From: Pegea sp. RAD2-039
Taxonomy: Eukaryota; Chordata; Thaliacea; Salpida; Salpidae
Length of the DNA stretch: 64,000 nt
Direction: 5' to 3'
Assembly (NCBI GenBank): GCA_034620365.1
Contig: JAQGEQ010000043.1
Span: 744,001 to 808,000 of the forward strand
Shown here: piece after piece, positions 11,971 through 23,600 of the stretch
How the letters are laid out: every line of letters begins with the position of its first letter
Position numbering within the stretch: the first letter of the stretch is position 1
The notes under the pieces: model-generated
The model's input: only the letters and a program-made list of their open reading frames with translations
What the model was told of the DNA's origin: nothing
Database searches by the model: none
Program-made: the position numbers and the translations under genes

Positions 11971-12166
11971 AACAAAATTTTTTAATCAAAAGCTCTTTTG
12001 CATTCTGAAGATTTCACATTTGTTTTTATTACTGAAACTTGGTTGAAACCGTTTTATCCTGATTCTTTTCTTGTTGACGATAATCTTTTTTTTTGCTTTG
12101 CGTTATGACAGTCTGTAGAATAGAGGCGGCGGTGTTTGCGTAATATACAAAACATCGCTTGTACCC

Positions 12167-12985
12167 ATGATCTCTAGAATTCAGATCTATGCCATTAATT
12201 GTCAAGGACTTGAGATTATTGCTTTTGATTTTCATTACTCAAAGTCCAAATTTTCTCGTTTTATATGTACCTACCTACCACCCTCTAAAATTAATGATGA
12301 AGTTACTGTTAAGGCCTTATTGAAGGTTCAGAAGAACGTTGTGTGTCATGAGTTATATATTTTGGGGGATTTTAATTTTAGTAAAATTGATTGGAATAAC
12401 CCAAATTTATCATTTATTGGAAAATCGTTTAAGCGGGGAAAACTTCCACAAATTTGGAAGAAAGCTATTATTACACCAATTCATAAAAAGGGTCCCAGAA
12501 ACACTACACTTAACTACAAACCAGTTTCGCTGAGCTCAGTTATCTGCAGAACTGAAGAGCATATCATTCACAATCATATGACCAGTCATTTGATGGAGTA
12601 CCATCTAATATCTGACGTTCAGCCTGGCTTTGTGAAACGGAGATCTTTCCTGACTCAATATCTCACTTTTCTTAATGAGCTTACAATCTATTATGATAGT
12701 AATATTTCTTGTGACATCATATACCTCGATTTTGCTAAAGCGTTTGATTCTGTCCCACACAACAAGCTCATTACTATATTGACAAACTTAAAAATCAAAA
12801 GCCTTATCTTACAGTGGATTGAAGATTATTTATCAGGTAGAACCCAAAAAACTCGTGTAGAAAGATCTTTATCTACTCTTAATCAAATCACCAGTGGCGT
12901 TCCTCAGGGTTCCGTTTTGGGCCCCTTTCTCGTTTTACTTTTCATTGAAAACCTCATCAGAAGACTAGTAGAAGCATATGCATAA
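12167..12985 (+). pseudogene. Broken LINE ORF2 fragment: endonuclease joined to partial reverse transcriptase
   Basis: This is the longest surviving frame of the LINE copy, 272 codons to the TAA at 12983. The ATG at 12167 is internal, because the endonuclease signature continues upstream past a stop. Residues 1-85 or so are the C-terminal part of the endonuclease, with GDFN. From about residue 87 it is reverse transcriptase from the first block through motif B. The linker between the two and the YxDD motif are absent, so no active enzyme is possible. Confidence 0.8.
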
Positions 12986-13202
12986 GGATCCATGCTTTTT
13001 TATCAATATTTTCAGATTGTACGTACGTCTAATTCTTGAATACAATGTCAGTGCATGGATGCCATATCAAGTTAGTGATATCAAAAAGATCGAGTCTGTT
13101 CGGGCCACATTTACGAGATTGGTATGCAGGAAACTTAGTATTAAATATGATAGTTATAAACATCGTCTCAGCTTCTTCAATTTAGATACTTTAAAAATTT
13201 GA
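12978..13202 (+). pseudogene. C-terminal fragment of LINE ORF2
   Basis: This frame begins beyond the second deletion and runs to a TGA at 13200. Residues RLYVRLILEYNVSAW and KIESVRATFTRLVCRK match the region after the RT thumb in CR1/Jockey-type ORF2 proteins. The same sequence continues with further stops to about 13490. It is in a different frame from the upstream RT fragment. Confidence 0.75.
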
Positions 13203-13490
13203 CAGGTTAAATACGACTTAATTCTTATCTTTAAATTTATCCACAATTTAATTGACCTTAATTTTGATGATTTCTTTTTCATTATTCCTTCCCTCAAGTT
13301 ATACCAACTCAGACGGCATACATCTTAATAAGCCCATATCACCCGCTACATTAATCAGATTGATTTTTTTCTCATACTGCACAATTAGTACATCGAACCA
13401 GCTGCCATCAGACATTGTCATGTCAGAATCAATCGCGTTGTTCAAGAAGAAGTTGAACCGGTATAACATTGCTAACAACAATATTAGAGT

Positions 13491-14400
13491 TCTGCAGATA
13501 ACTGAAGTCAGCGAAACTGGTCTGTAGTTAAGTGTAGTATTTCTTGGACCCTTTTTATGAATTGTAGTAATGATAGGTTTCTTCCAAATTTATGGAACTC
13601 TTCCTCGCCTCAAAGTGGTTTTAAAGAGTAGCCATAAAGGCAGTGATAAAAAAGAAGTAGTTTTTTCTCAAAAACAACGCTGGAATCTGATCTGGGATGT
13701 CGGAAACTAATGATTTTAAAGAAAAAATAGCTTTAGATACTATATCGACAGTTATGTCAAAAACTATCATCTCAGAGAGATTTTTAAAAATGTCGGAGTA
13801 GGAAAGAGGAGTTTTGCGATCATCGGTCATAAAAACAATATCAAATTAATAGCTTAGCAATTCAGCTTTATTCTCTGCTTCCATTACAAGCTAGTTGCTG
13901 TTATCAAGTAAGGGAGGTAATTTAGATCTCGCCTTAAGCTTGTGATTTATGAAACCAAAAAACGTTTTCTTGCTGGATAGAGATAAGACTGCACTTTCTC
14001 TTTCTAAATCGAAATAAGAAATACATTTATTGTAAAATATCCAAAGATCTTTGTACAGAGATTGGATGGAAGTATCAGCTTTAGGTTATTTGTATAGGAG
14101 GTTTTTTACATTTTGCAAATTCCTTGAGTATTTGGGCAAATGCAGTTTTTTGTTGACTCGATAAGAATTTATGAATTTTTCGATTGACTCTTAAACGATG
14201 TTAGTAAAGCTTGAGTAAATAGTATTGATGCCTTCGGAAGAGTTTAAAACAGAAATCCAGTTAACATCCGATAGAAAGTTCTTAATAGAATTATAGTTTC
14301 AGCGATAAAAGATCCGTTTGCTTGGAGTTTTAACGTTCATGGAAAAAGTTTTTGAGCTTGAATTCAATCATATTGAAAGCAGTTTGGGAACTTTTACAAA
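13491..14400 (-). mobile_element. Inverted middle segment of the same LINE family
   Basis: Read on the minus strand, this encodes the endonuclease-RT linker and the start of RT. Visible pieces are KIFYR-type sequence near 14310, SVLNSSEGI near 14230, SYFDLERESAVLSLSSKK near 14000, DIPDQIPALFLRKN near 13680, IWKKPIITTIHKKGP near 13560 and NYRPVSLTSVICR near 13500. It has stops and is not functional. Its 3' part (13494-13610) repeats 12429-12549 of the + copy in inverted orientation, with about a dozen mismatches. It supplies just the block missing from the + copy. The left junction is near the CTGCAG at 13493-13498. Confidence 0.8.
13494..13610. repeat. One arm of a ~118-bp LINE-derived inverted repeat
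   Basis: The reverse complement of this arm aligns without large gaps to 12429-12549. I counted about 13 differences by eye, so identity is near 89%. The two arms are about 1 kb apart and could form a long hairpin if transcribed together. Confidence 0.7.
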
Positions 14401-15049
14401 AAATAAAATTCCTTAAATACTTCATGTGCTTAAATACCTTAGAATAATACTTAAAAAAGCATTTCACCTTTTTTATTGATTTGTTTTAATCACACTGATT
14501 ATGTAGAGAGTTTTATCAGTTTAGTATTTTAATTGACTATTTTTAGATGATTTGAAAATGTCCAATTTGTTCATCAATTTCAGAGTTTATTCACTTTTAC
14601 TTCAATACAAATAGTTTAGATTTATAATAATTACCCAAGATTATCCAAGTCTTAAAATTAGAAATATTCTATAATAAAACAAACAAATCACTTAAAAACT
14701 ATTCTATTTAGTAGTTCACCAGTAAATAGTATCAGATATATGCATTCTGTAATGTAGTAAAAATGCTAAAAGTTGAGTAGTTAAGAAACTAATGTTTATC
14801 ATTTTCTACGCAACTTTAAAATAGTGGAATTAATCCTGTGTAAAGTTAATTATTCATATTACAAACAACACATTTTACATAAGTATACAATTTCCAAGGA
14901 TAAATAATTTACAATCAAGTGAAAAAACTTTTTTAACGGTTTGTCATTCAAACCAAAAAAATAAATTGCACAAATGAAAAAGAAATATTTTACAGATATC
15001 ATCATTCGTCAACGGAAATGTTCAGAATTAGAATTTTCATAAAAGATTT
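14401..15049. other. Spacer between LINE nest and SEC23IP-like gene
   Basis: AT-rich sequence with no supported coding region. It should include the 3' UTR of the minus-strand phospholipase gene ending at 15050. No canonical AATAAA on the minus strand is obvious within 150 bases of the stop. The nearest, TTTATT at about 14586 on the + strand, is some 460 bases away. Confidence 0.5.
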
Positions 15050-18000
15050 TCAACCAATGCTATTATTAGCCGTTGAATGATTTACAAAGGTGTTGATTGG
15101 TTGAAGAGATGGGCCAGTTGACAAATTGCTGTCACCTGCAGCAAGTTTAGCCTGGCCTTGATTTTTGGCAAGTTGTCGGTCACTCAATATATCTTCTTTT
15201 TCGTATAAACTTTTCATCAGAAGTAATACAGTATCTTCATTATTCCTAAGTATAAAACATCGGATGAAGCATTTATTTATAACTTAAACAAAAAGAAATC
15301 ATTGAAACTAATTATCAACAGAATTGTCGTCGTTCGATAAAATTATAAAATCTCACCAATAACAAAGATGACTTTGAAAAGCAAACAGATAATCGTTAAA
15401 ACTTTCCAGTGGACGTTCTTGTAAGACATGATCAATACGTTTTCCTCCGTTCAAACGACCAATTCCAATAGAAGGATCTTCCGAAGCTACAGATGCTGTG
15501 AAAGTTCTTATTTTAGAAGATAAAACATTAGAAATATTAAATAAAGTTTTAAAAGCAAAATGATCAACAAGAACACTTTTAAATAAAAAATATAAAAGGT
15601 GGGCTTCTATTTCCGTATAGGAACACTATTTTCAGCTAGTTAACGACTTGATAGAAACCTTTTTTACTAACACCTCAATCTCGTTGATTAAAGTGATAAT
15701 AATTTACTCAAAGTTGGCATGACTCATAAAATTTCAAGATCAACCTGTATCATCATGGTCAGTACTTGCTCCATTTTGATTCAGCAGTTGCTCTGTCATA
15801 TTCTTCACATCTTCTTCAACCTATTTGAATAATTTGATGGAATCAATTTCTTTTCTTACTTAAACAAATTAACGAGTTTGTAAATCAAATAGCAACGATA
15901 TCAACTAAAGTGTAAACTTCTTTGAATACTTCGAGCTCATTTAGATACAAACCTGAGAAGCATTCTCTTGTTCTTGATGCCAGTGTTGTTGCGCGAACCG
16001 CTGAACACTTCCAATTGCCAATCGTACAGACCTCATGATTCCTTGCTTCAATTCTTGTCCCATACGACCCAGACTGTCACGAAGTTCTGCCAATTTGTAA
16101 TTACTTTAAATGAGTCAACACGTTACTATTAAGAAAGGTGCTTTACAGCGTACACTCTCAACAACTAAGACCAGTATTTATTTGTAAGATAAATAACTGT
16201 TGGCTTGGTGTTTACAGGTCAAAGTGCTAAACTGATCCAAGTGGTTTTTATCAGATTTGTAAAGTTTACTTCGGATTTGAGTCAGTATTACAAGTCAAAG
16301 TTTTAAGCACGCTGACAGAACAAGCAGAAAAATCGAATAAAAGTATAACTGAGGACAACAATTGATTATTTACCTAAATGCAATCGTTTGCGGCCCATAT
16401 GATGAGGAACTAATATCGGTTTGCAGTTGAAATCAGGATTAATGAGAGGTTCAATTCTATAAGCGACTGGATCAAACTAAAAAAAGGAAAAATTCACAAC
16501 TAGAAATATTCGATTAATCATAATCTTTTTAAAGAAATTGACAAATCAAATAATTTTGTTGGAGATAATTAAGAAATTGAGACCGGATGAAAAACGTTGA
16601 TAAAACTTTCACAAGTTGGGAGTTGGAAATCTTCACCGAGTTCTTCAATTCCTCGAACAGACAAAAACATACCTTTGAAAGAAATCAAGTTTTAAACTTC
16701 AACTTGTAGTTAAACAAACAAACCAACCAATAGGAGAACCAAATGCAAACAAAGTGTGAGGTTTAAAGTCAAGTTGTGGGTATTGAACAGCTGGTTGACC
16801 AGTGCCAGTATCAAATTGTTGAAAATGGACATTTACATTTGTAGCAGAGGCCAACAAAGGATTGAAAATATTCTGCAATCAATTGTGCAACTTCTAGAAA
16901 GCTTTTAAAGTATTTATCATCAAAACTCACAAAGCTTTCCTGGATTTCTAGGTTATCAGGAGCTGCTTGCTGACCAACAGATGTATTTTCAGTTGGAAGA
17001 TTAGAAGATAATTCGGCTTGCTCTTTCCGTATTTCTTCTTTAATCTTAAAATCCTTTACAAACGCTGCTAACTTCTTGCGGGGTCCCATGGGTACTCCAA
17101 GATCTTTTAAATCATTCTCAGAGCACATAAGCTGTAAATTTAAACAAATTTGTACCAAGATGCTTCGTAATTTGACAAATCTTCAACCGACCAATGAGTC
17201 TAAATCAACTTGTTCATTTTCAAAAATCTCCATAAACTTCTCCAAGCTAAGTTTCTGAAGTACTTCAGTCAGATTGGTAGGGATGTCTCCATTATAGTCA
17301 CTTTTAGAAGAAGTGAGACTGTTAGTAGAATGAAATCCTTTAACTAATTGTGATTCCTTATTCAGAGGTTCGTTTTGTTCGATCGATTTCGGAGCAGATA
17401 TTCCATCTTTTTGATGGCAGAGAAGATCAAATAAAATCAAAGATCCTAAAAAGAAAATGACAAATTGAAAAGAAACCGTAAGTATTCTTAAAATTGATAA
17501 AAAGACTTTTCAAATCTAGATCAAGTAAAAGTTAATTTTGTCCAAGTTGTTGACATTAATGAGCTTACCAAGACTATGTCCAGCAAGTGATATGTGACCT
17601 TGAAAACTTGGGTTTCTAGTCATGAATAGCTGATAGAGAGAATTGATCTCACTTCCAACCGTTTCTGCTATAGTTTGACAGTAAACAGGACTCGAGTAGA
17701 AAAGGATGTCAAGAAGAGTTTCATTAGTGAACTGTCGAAGTCGAGATATACTTGGTAAAGTCAAACGTCTGATATTACTGCAAAGAAATAATTAAAAAGT
17801 GAAGATTGATAATTGAGAAGTGTCCATCTCATCTACCTATCAACTCCTGTTGCATCTCCGTGCAGTGCTCGATGCCAATGTATTGGAAGAAACTCAATTC
17901 TTTTTGCTTTTCCAAATTCAAAGCTACTTTTGAAATGAGAACGTAACAGACTTTGATGAATGCTACGAAAGTCATCAACTATCGAGTAGAAGTTGTAAGT

Positions 18001-20644
18001 TTAAATGTTTAAACCGAATTCCAGCTCACCGCATTCAACTATGCTTCGTTTACGAAGATCACAAACGGGTCCGACCCCGTGACAAACGAACACCACGTGA
18101 TCAGGGATCCCAACTTCATCTGCATCAATTTCATTTGATGAAGTCTGTTGATGAGTTGAGATTTATTACCTTGGGGCACATCTTTAGTGAGATCAGTAGA
18201 TGAAATTCCTCTTTTAACGATCCTTGATCTCATATTGGTTTCAGTAAATGAACCAAATTCATCTTTGACAGCAGCTGGCTGTAATTAAATAACATCGATG
18301 AAGAAAATAGACAAATTTTCATTTATAAAATCAAATGATGAGCTTTTAACAAAGCATTTAGCAAGATAGAATAAATAGATGGAAGATGTTGAAGTAGAAA
18401 AAGCAATCAAGAATCTCTTACTGTAAAATGAACGACAAGCTGAGGACCATGGAGAGCTAAGACTTCATTGTTCGGAAGATTGACTTTTTTATGCCAATTA
18501 TTCTCCATTGTAGCTTTAACATACTGTTCCTATAATGAACGTCAGATTAGAAAACCACAAAAATTGGTGTATTATCAAATAAAGAGAAGTATTAACTAAA
18601 TATATTATTTCTAACCTCCAAAATATCACACAAGTCTTCATCACACGGATGAAATTGGGCATCAGTATCTGCTTTCCAAAACCACGTACATCTTTTGATT
18701 TTTGATGGTGCTTCATCCCAGTAAACACTAATTCTTTCCTTGTTTCTAATATCAACATCATATCGACCACCATCAGTACTTATCGCACCCACTTCAACAC
18801 CTGTTTAAAAATACAACCAAATTGTTGCGCAACATAAAAGATGAAAAGTAGAATGATTGGTTGATTGAACTTGTACTTACCACTTTGAAAGAAATTTTCG
18901 AGGGTTTTTGAGTCTGAGTATGAGAAAGGGCACCAGACTTGATTATTGTCAGAATAAACTTTACAGAAAAACCAATGAGGGGTCACAGGTTGTAAAGTTT
19001 CATTCACAGGAGGAAAAGTCGATACTGGCGCTAAATTATTAGAGGGCTGGATTTTAGGGACCGATGGACCAGTCAGCTGTACAGGTGGACCAGAAATATT
19101 TACAGGGGGACTGGATAAACCGACAGAAGGATTTTGTGGAGGAAAGTTTGATTGAATTGGAGCAGTTGGTGCAGAGTTAGTTGGAATATAAGAGTTGGGC
19201 ACAAACATTGGTCGATGACGCTGAACACCAGGAGCACGATTATATTGATTAGGGTGAGAAAGACCAGTAGTAGGTGGTGCACCAAAAGCTATTGGTGGAC
19301 CGGTCAGATTGGCTTGATTGGTTGAAGAAAAAGGTAAAGAAATATTAGATGTTGCTGTTGGACTTGGTGAGGATGATGGTACGAATAGTTTGGGTTCTTC
19401 ATGAGCAGATGTTGATATATTAGATGTTACTGTCACTGAGTGGCTCCCAATAGAAGAGAATGGATCATCAGCTAAAAAAAATAACTAATCAGTTGTTGAA
19501 AAAAGCAGAAAAATACTGTATAAAAGTAACCTTGATAATATTTTATAAGTTTATTGACAAATTTATGATTAATACGCTATAACCATTGAAGTAAACACAT
19601 ATTAACTAAAAGCTCATACATTTTAAGATACATTTTATGATGAAAGTAAAAATCATGAAACCTTAAAACATATCTCAATTAATTTGATTGAAGTTCAAAT
19701 ATTTTGTGAATCAACTATTTTATATCATTCTAATTATGTTTTTAAAAAGTGATTAATAATCAATTTTGATAACTAGATAACCAAGATTTGCATAATCCAT
19801 AAATAAAACTTATTAATAAAGCTCTTTGTTGCTAGAATGTGTTTTTAAACTTGTAATCACAGCAATTAGCTTAATCACTATTTTTAGATTACTATGATAC
19901 ACCATTTAAAATATAAATCATATACCAGATGAAGGTTGGTTATTGGAAAAAACAGAAAGTGTTGGAGTTTTATCTTTTTTATTTGGTGCTATATTGGTAG
20001 ATGATGAGGCACCGAGAAATTGTTCTTCTTCACCAGGTTCAACTATAAAATATCAGAAAATTGATTTAGAAAATAGAATTACAAGCAACTAAAGTAACTG
20101 AGATTGATTTTTATTCTGAGTGATGTTTCAATCAAACAATAATATAGTGAAGACTGTTAGCAAGTATAATCTAAATACTTAGAGGCTTTAAATAAAAGAA
20201 TGTTTTTTTAAGCCAATTCAAGTTGATTGAATCTTTTTTAATTTTTTATATTTTAGTATTAATGGCTTAAGTACTTCTCATTTAAAAATGTTATTTCTAT
20301 AAAGTCTAGATAAATCTTTAAAGTAACAGCTTAAGTCTAATAATTATAAAATAAGTTTTAAATAATAAATAAAAACATGATATAAGCTAACAGAATGAAT
20401 ATTAAGTTTAATAGGAATCAAAATTAAACTATATTTACACAAAAATAGAATTTATAATCTACTTAAAATTAATCTTAAAATATAAAGAAGACAAAATATA
20501 GAAGACATTTAAAAAAGATATCTCACTTGGACATAGAAGAGTAGAATTTTGTTCAGCTACAGGCATAAACATTGTATTTGATGCAAAGTTGAAGTTATTA
20601 CTGGGAGAGAACAATAAGTTGGTAGGAGGATTATCATTTGACAT
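15050..20644 (-). CDS. SEC23IP: SEC23IP/DDHD2-like phospholipase (WWE-SAM-DDHD)
   Basis: Eighteen exons (high to low): 20527-20644, 19926-20042, 18881-19471, 18616-18800, 18422-18529, 18170-18278, 18030-18119, 17837-17978, 17569-17777, 17192-17445, 16931-17131, 16728-16872, 16584-16672, 16374-16476, 15953-16086, 15745-15820, 15357-15495, 15050-15245. The sum is 3006 bases, or 1001 residues. Residues 1-240 are disordered and rich in Pro, Ser, Thr and Asn. WWE-like blocks follow at about 245-340 ([27 protein letters not shown]). The intracellular phospholipase A1 core has VVFVCHGVG and the nucleophile motif GHSLG (Ser555). A SAM domain spans about 612-675 ([17 protein letters not shown]). The DDHD region, about 709-960, contains [32 protein letters not shown] and QSHLCYW. 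Length and the long N-terminus favour SEC23IP over the shorter DDHD2; invertebrates often have one gene for both. By family, it binds SEC23 at ER exit sites and handles phosphatidic acid-type lipids. The active-site Ser motif is intact. Confidence 0.92.
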
Positions 20645-23600
20645 TCTTAATAAAATTCTTCAGTTACTTTTTACATAAAATATCTAAAAAAAAATTAATT
20701 TAAATTATAGTTGAGTGGTTATAAAACAAATATTTTTCTTTACTTAACTACTAATCATGCTCAAATAATGCATTCCTTAGTAATTGTTTTTTAATGAAAA
20801 TATGTTGAAAAAATTAACACCTGTGCTGGAAACATCATCTAATAACAAAAATATAAAAGTGGTTAAAAAAATTTATAATTTAAAATCAATTTTGTTTTTA
20901 AGAAAGCAAATGTAGCATCAATTAAAAATTAGAATTGAAAACACAAGTATCAAAACAACTTGATATATATACTTGCTACGTGTTTGTTATAAAGCTACTT
21001 ATTTTGTGCAGTTTCGCACAATATAATGTGCAGTTATGATTATGAATAAGATTTACAGAATTCCAACATTAATAATACCGCTGTATAAATATTGTTATCT
21101 TAGTGTTTTATTAATTCTTCTTAAGTTAAAACACTTGATAAATGATTGACTTAAATACTTTTCATTGTTACAGTAGCATGCTTCCGGCAGCGCAATATAG
21201 AGATAAAAGTAAAACTTGTTTTGGTCATGTGTAGTTTACAAACATTTAGAATAAAAATAATTAGTATTAATTTTGTACTTGGAAAGTTTCTCGACCTAAA
21301 ATAACCCTCAAAGAAAGCTAGAATGATAGAAAATTTTGTGGTTACTGATAAAGGCTGTGTACAAGTCAACTAATTTTAATAACGCTCTGCAAAGAGCTTA
21401 TCTTGATAATAACGTGCTTGCATTTCAATATTATTAAAATAATACACTTCTTAACAATAGAAATGTTACAAAACTGAGCGTAAAAAATCTAAAAAAATGT
21501 TAGAAAAACTTTTTATTAACATAATAAGCAAATAATTTTAGAAAAATGTTTTAAAAATGTCGTATTACTAAAAAGATATTTTACAAGCATCATGTACAGT
21601 TAAACGATTACCAGTAAAGTGATACATAAGTTTACAGATTAAATATGGAGAGTTTGTTTAAAAATGAGCATTGTTTTTTTTATAAACTTATTGAAATTTA
21701 TTGAAAACCACTGCTTTCAATTCTAGGTATAATAAGCTTTGACTATTATTATTAAGTATTATCATTGAGTAATAATAATACTTTGACAGCATTATAGTGA
21801 TACTGACTTTAAAATATTTGCAGATTATCAAAAGGGTTTGAATACTATATAGTGAACACAATAAAGTGTTTTTAAAAGAGTAACCAATTTAACAACAGCT
21901 GTCTTATAGTTGTTCAATGTCTTAATATCTAGGCAAGTTTGAAATGCAGTAAACTCTTAGCATTGAACAAAATTATATATTAGTGAAAGCGTTTTTTTAA
22001 ATAAATTTCATTTTAAGTTTAAGATCTGAAGAAATATAGAAATATTTAGATAAATTAAAAAACGGTTTTTTATTAGGTCAAAATTAAAGCTTTTATTATA
22101 ATATTTGTAAAAGTTTACAAAGGTTTGGAGAAAAACATGTAACAGTATATCAATATCATTCGTGAGCCATCCAAAGCATGGAATCTACGCTGTAGATGAA
22201 AGAAGGAAGCGTAAAGAAGATACAGATGCATACTTATTTTTTTTGTATAGTCATCTACTCACTATCTTCGGACCTTGAAGAGCTGCCAACAAAATAAAAT
22301 ATAAATATAATTTTCAAAAGTAAAACTTTTGTGGAAAACACAAAACGTGTAGCTTAAGAACAAAATTTTCTTTATCGGTTTTCTGACTTAAAGCTCAATT
22401 TACATGGTGGTAAAAGTAAACAACAATAATAATATAATTATAATAATGCTGTTATTATTCTGTAAACAAAATGTTTTTTAGAAAAAATCTCAGTAAACAA
22501 TTTTGTAAAGAAGAGACAATTTAATAAATGCCAGCTTGCGATCTGATTTTTGTACCAGCTTGGTTAATTCAACATCATTTTTATGAACAACTTTATTATA
22601 CGACTACATGGCTTCTGAGAAATTGAATATTTTACAACAAATTGTTTATTGGTTTATAAAATATTTCTTAGCAGTAACGTGTTAACTTCCATGACATATA
22701 TTTTTAGCCTTTAATCTCACGAGAGATATGGTTTAAACTTCACTTAAAATTGCTTAATTAATTGTTTAAAGACTTCATTAGATATTTTAAGCTTTTAATT
22801 GTGATTTAATATGATAAAGAAGTTTTTGTTTTCTAATTAAACCATTTGTTATATAAACAAAATGCCTACAGCTTAAAGAGACATTACAACTATTAAATGA
22901 TCTTTTGCGGACTTAATGATTCTATTTTACAAATTTGGTCCCAGTCTCTTGTTGATTAATCCAATCTTATTTTATTTTAGTTTTTACAAATAACTTTGTT
23001 CTAAGATTTATTATAACTTCTAATGAAAGAAGAATATATTTTTACAGAATATATTTATTATTTATGTAATATTTCAACCAAAAAATAATCAAATTATTAA
23101 AAATTTTAAATCACAATAAAAAAAACATATTTTACAAAAACTTGTAAACTGTATTTTTTAAACTTAATATTTTTGATAAATTTTCTTTCAAAGATTATAT
23201 TACTAAGCTCATTTTCAAATATATTTTTCTTATTTCCTGTAAATATAACATTAATTGCAGATAAAGCATTTTGATTTGAAGTAAAACATAATCTTTTGCT
23301 TATAATAAAAGTTGTAAAGTGAAATTTGAAAAACAATGATTCGTTATTTATGTATGTGTAATTAATGTAACCGATAGATCCTTTATATTATAGAATTTTT
23401 TCTCAAAATCATTTTTTTATATGCAATTACTGGTAAGCAATTTTTGTCAGCAATACTGTTGAAAATAAATGTTAATAAATTTCTACATTGTGATAGAATT
23501 ACGAATTTCAAAACAAAACTAATGTTAGAATAAGAACAAACCTGTTGAAAAAAACATATGTTCCATTTAGATACTATGTAGTTACATTTTTACAAAGCTA

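Larger units (their letters stand above)
11971..13490 (+). mobile_element. Internally deleted CR1/Jockey-like LINE copy, inactive
   Basis: The copy holds, in order: an apurinic-type endonuclease remnant (ITETWL near 12030, RGGGVCVIYK near 12125 after a stop, GDFNFSKIDW near 12370), then reverse-transcriptase blocks (LPQIWKKAIITPIHKKG near 12445, YKPVSL, QPGF, LDFAKAFDSV with the motif A Asp near 12735, SGVPQGSVLGP near 12900), then the C-terminal region (ILEYNVSAWMPYQ near 13035, NQLPSDIV near 13400). Two deletions are visible. One joins the endonuclease directly to the first RT block at about 12420. The other, at about 12960, removes the YxDD catalytic motif. Stops and frameshifts also break it. 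The family assignment rests on gene order and an AAAT-type tail. Confidence 0.85.

Noticed and set aside
18039..18169. Continuous frame [11 protein letters not shown] through the 50-base intron
   Set aside because: It stops after about 40 codons and loses the VVFVCHGVG lipase block; splicing GTAATA...GCAG restores the family sequence in frame.
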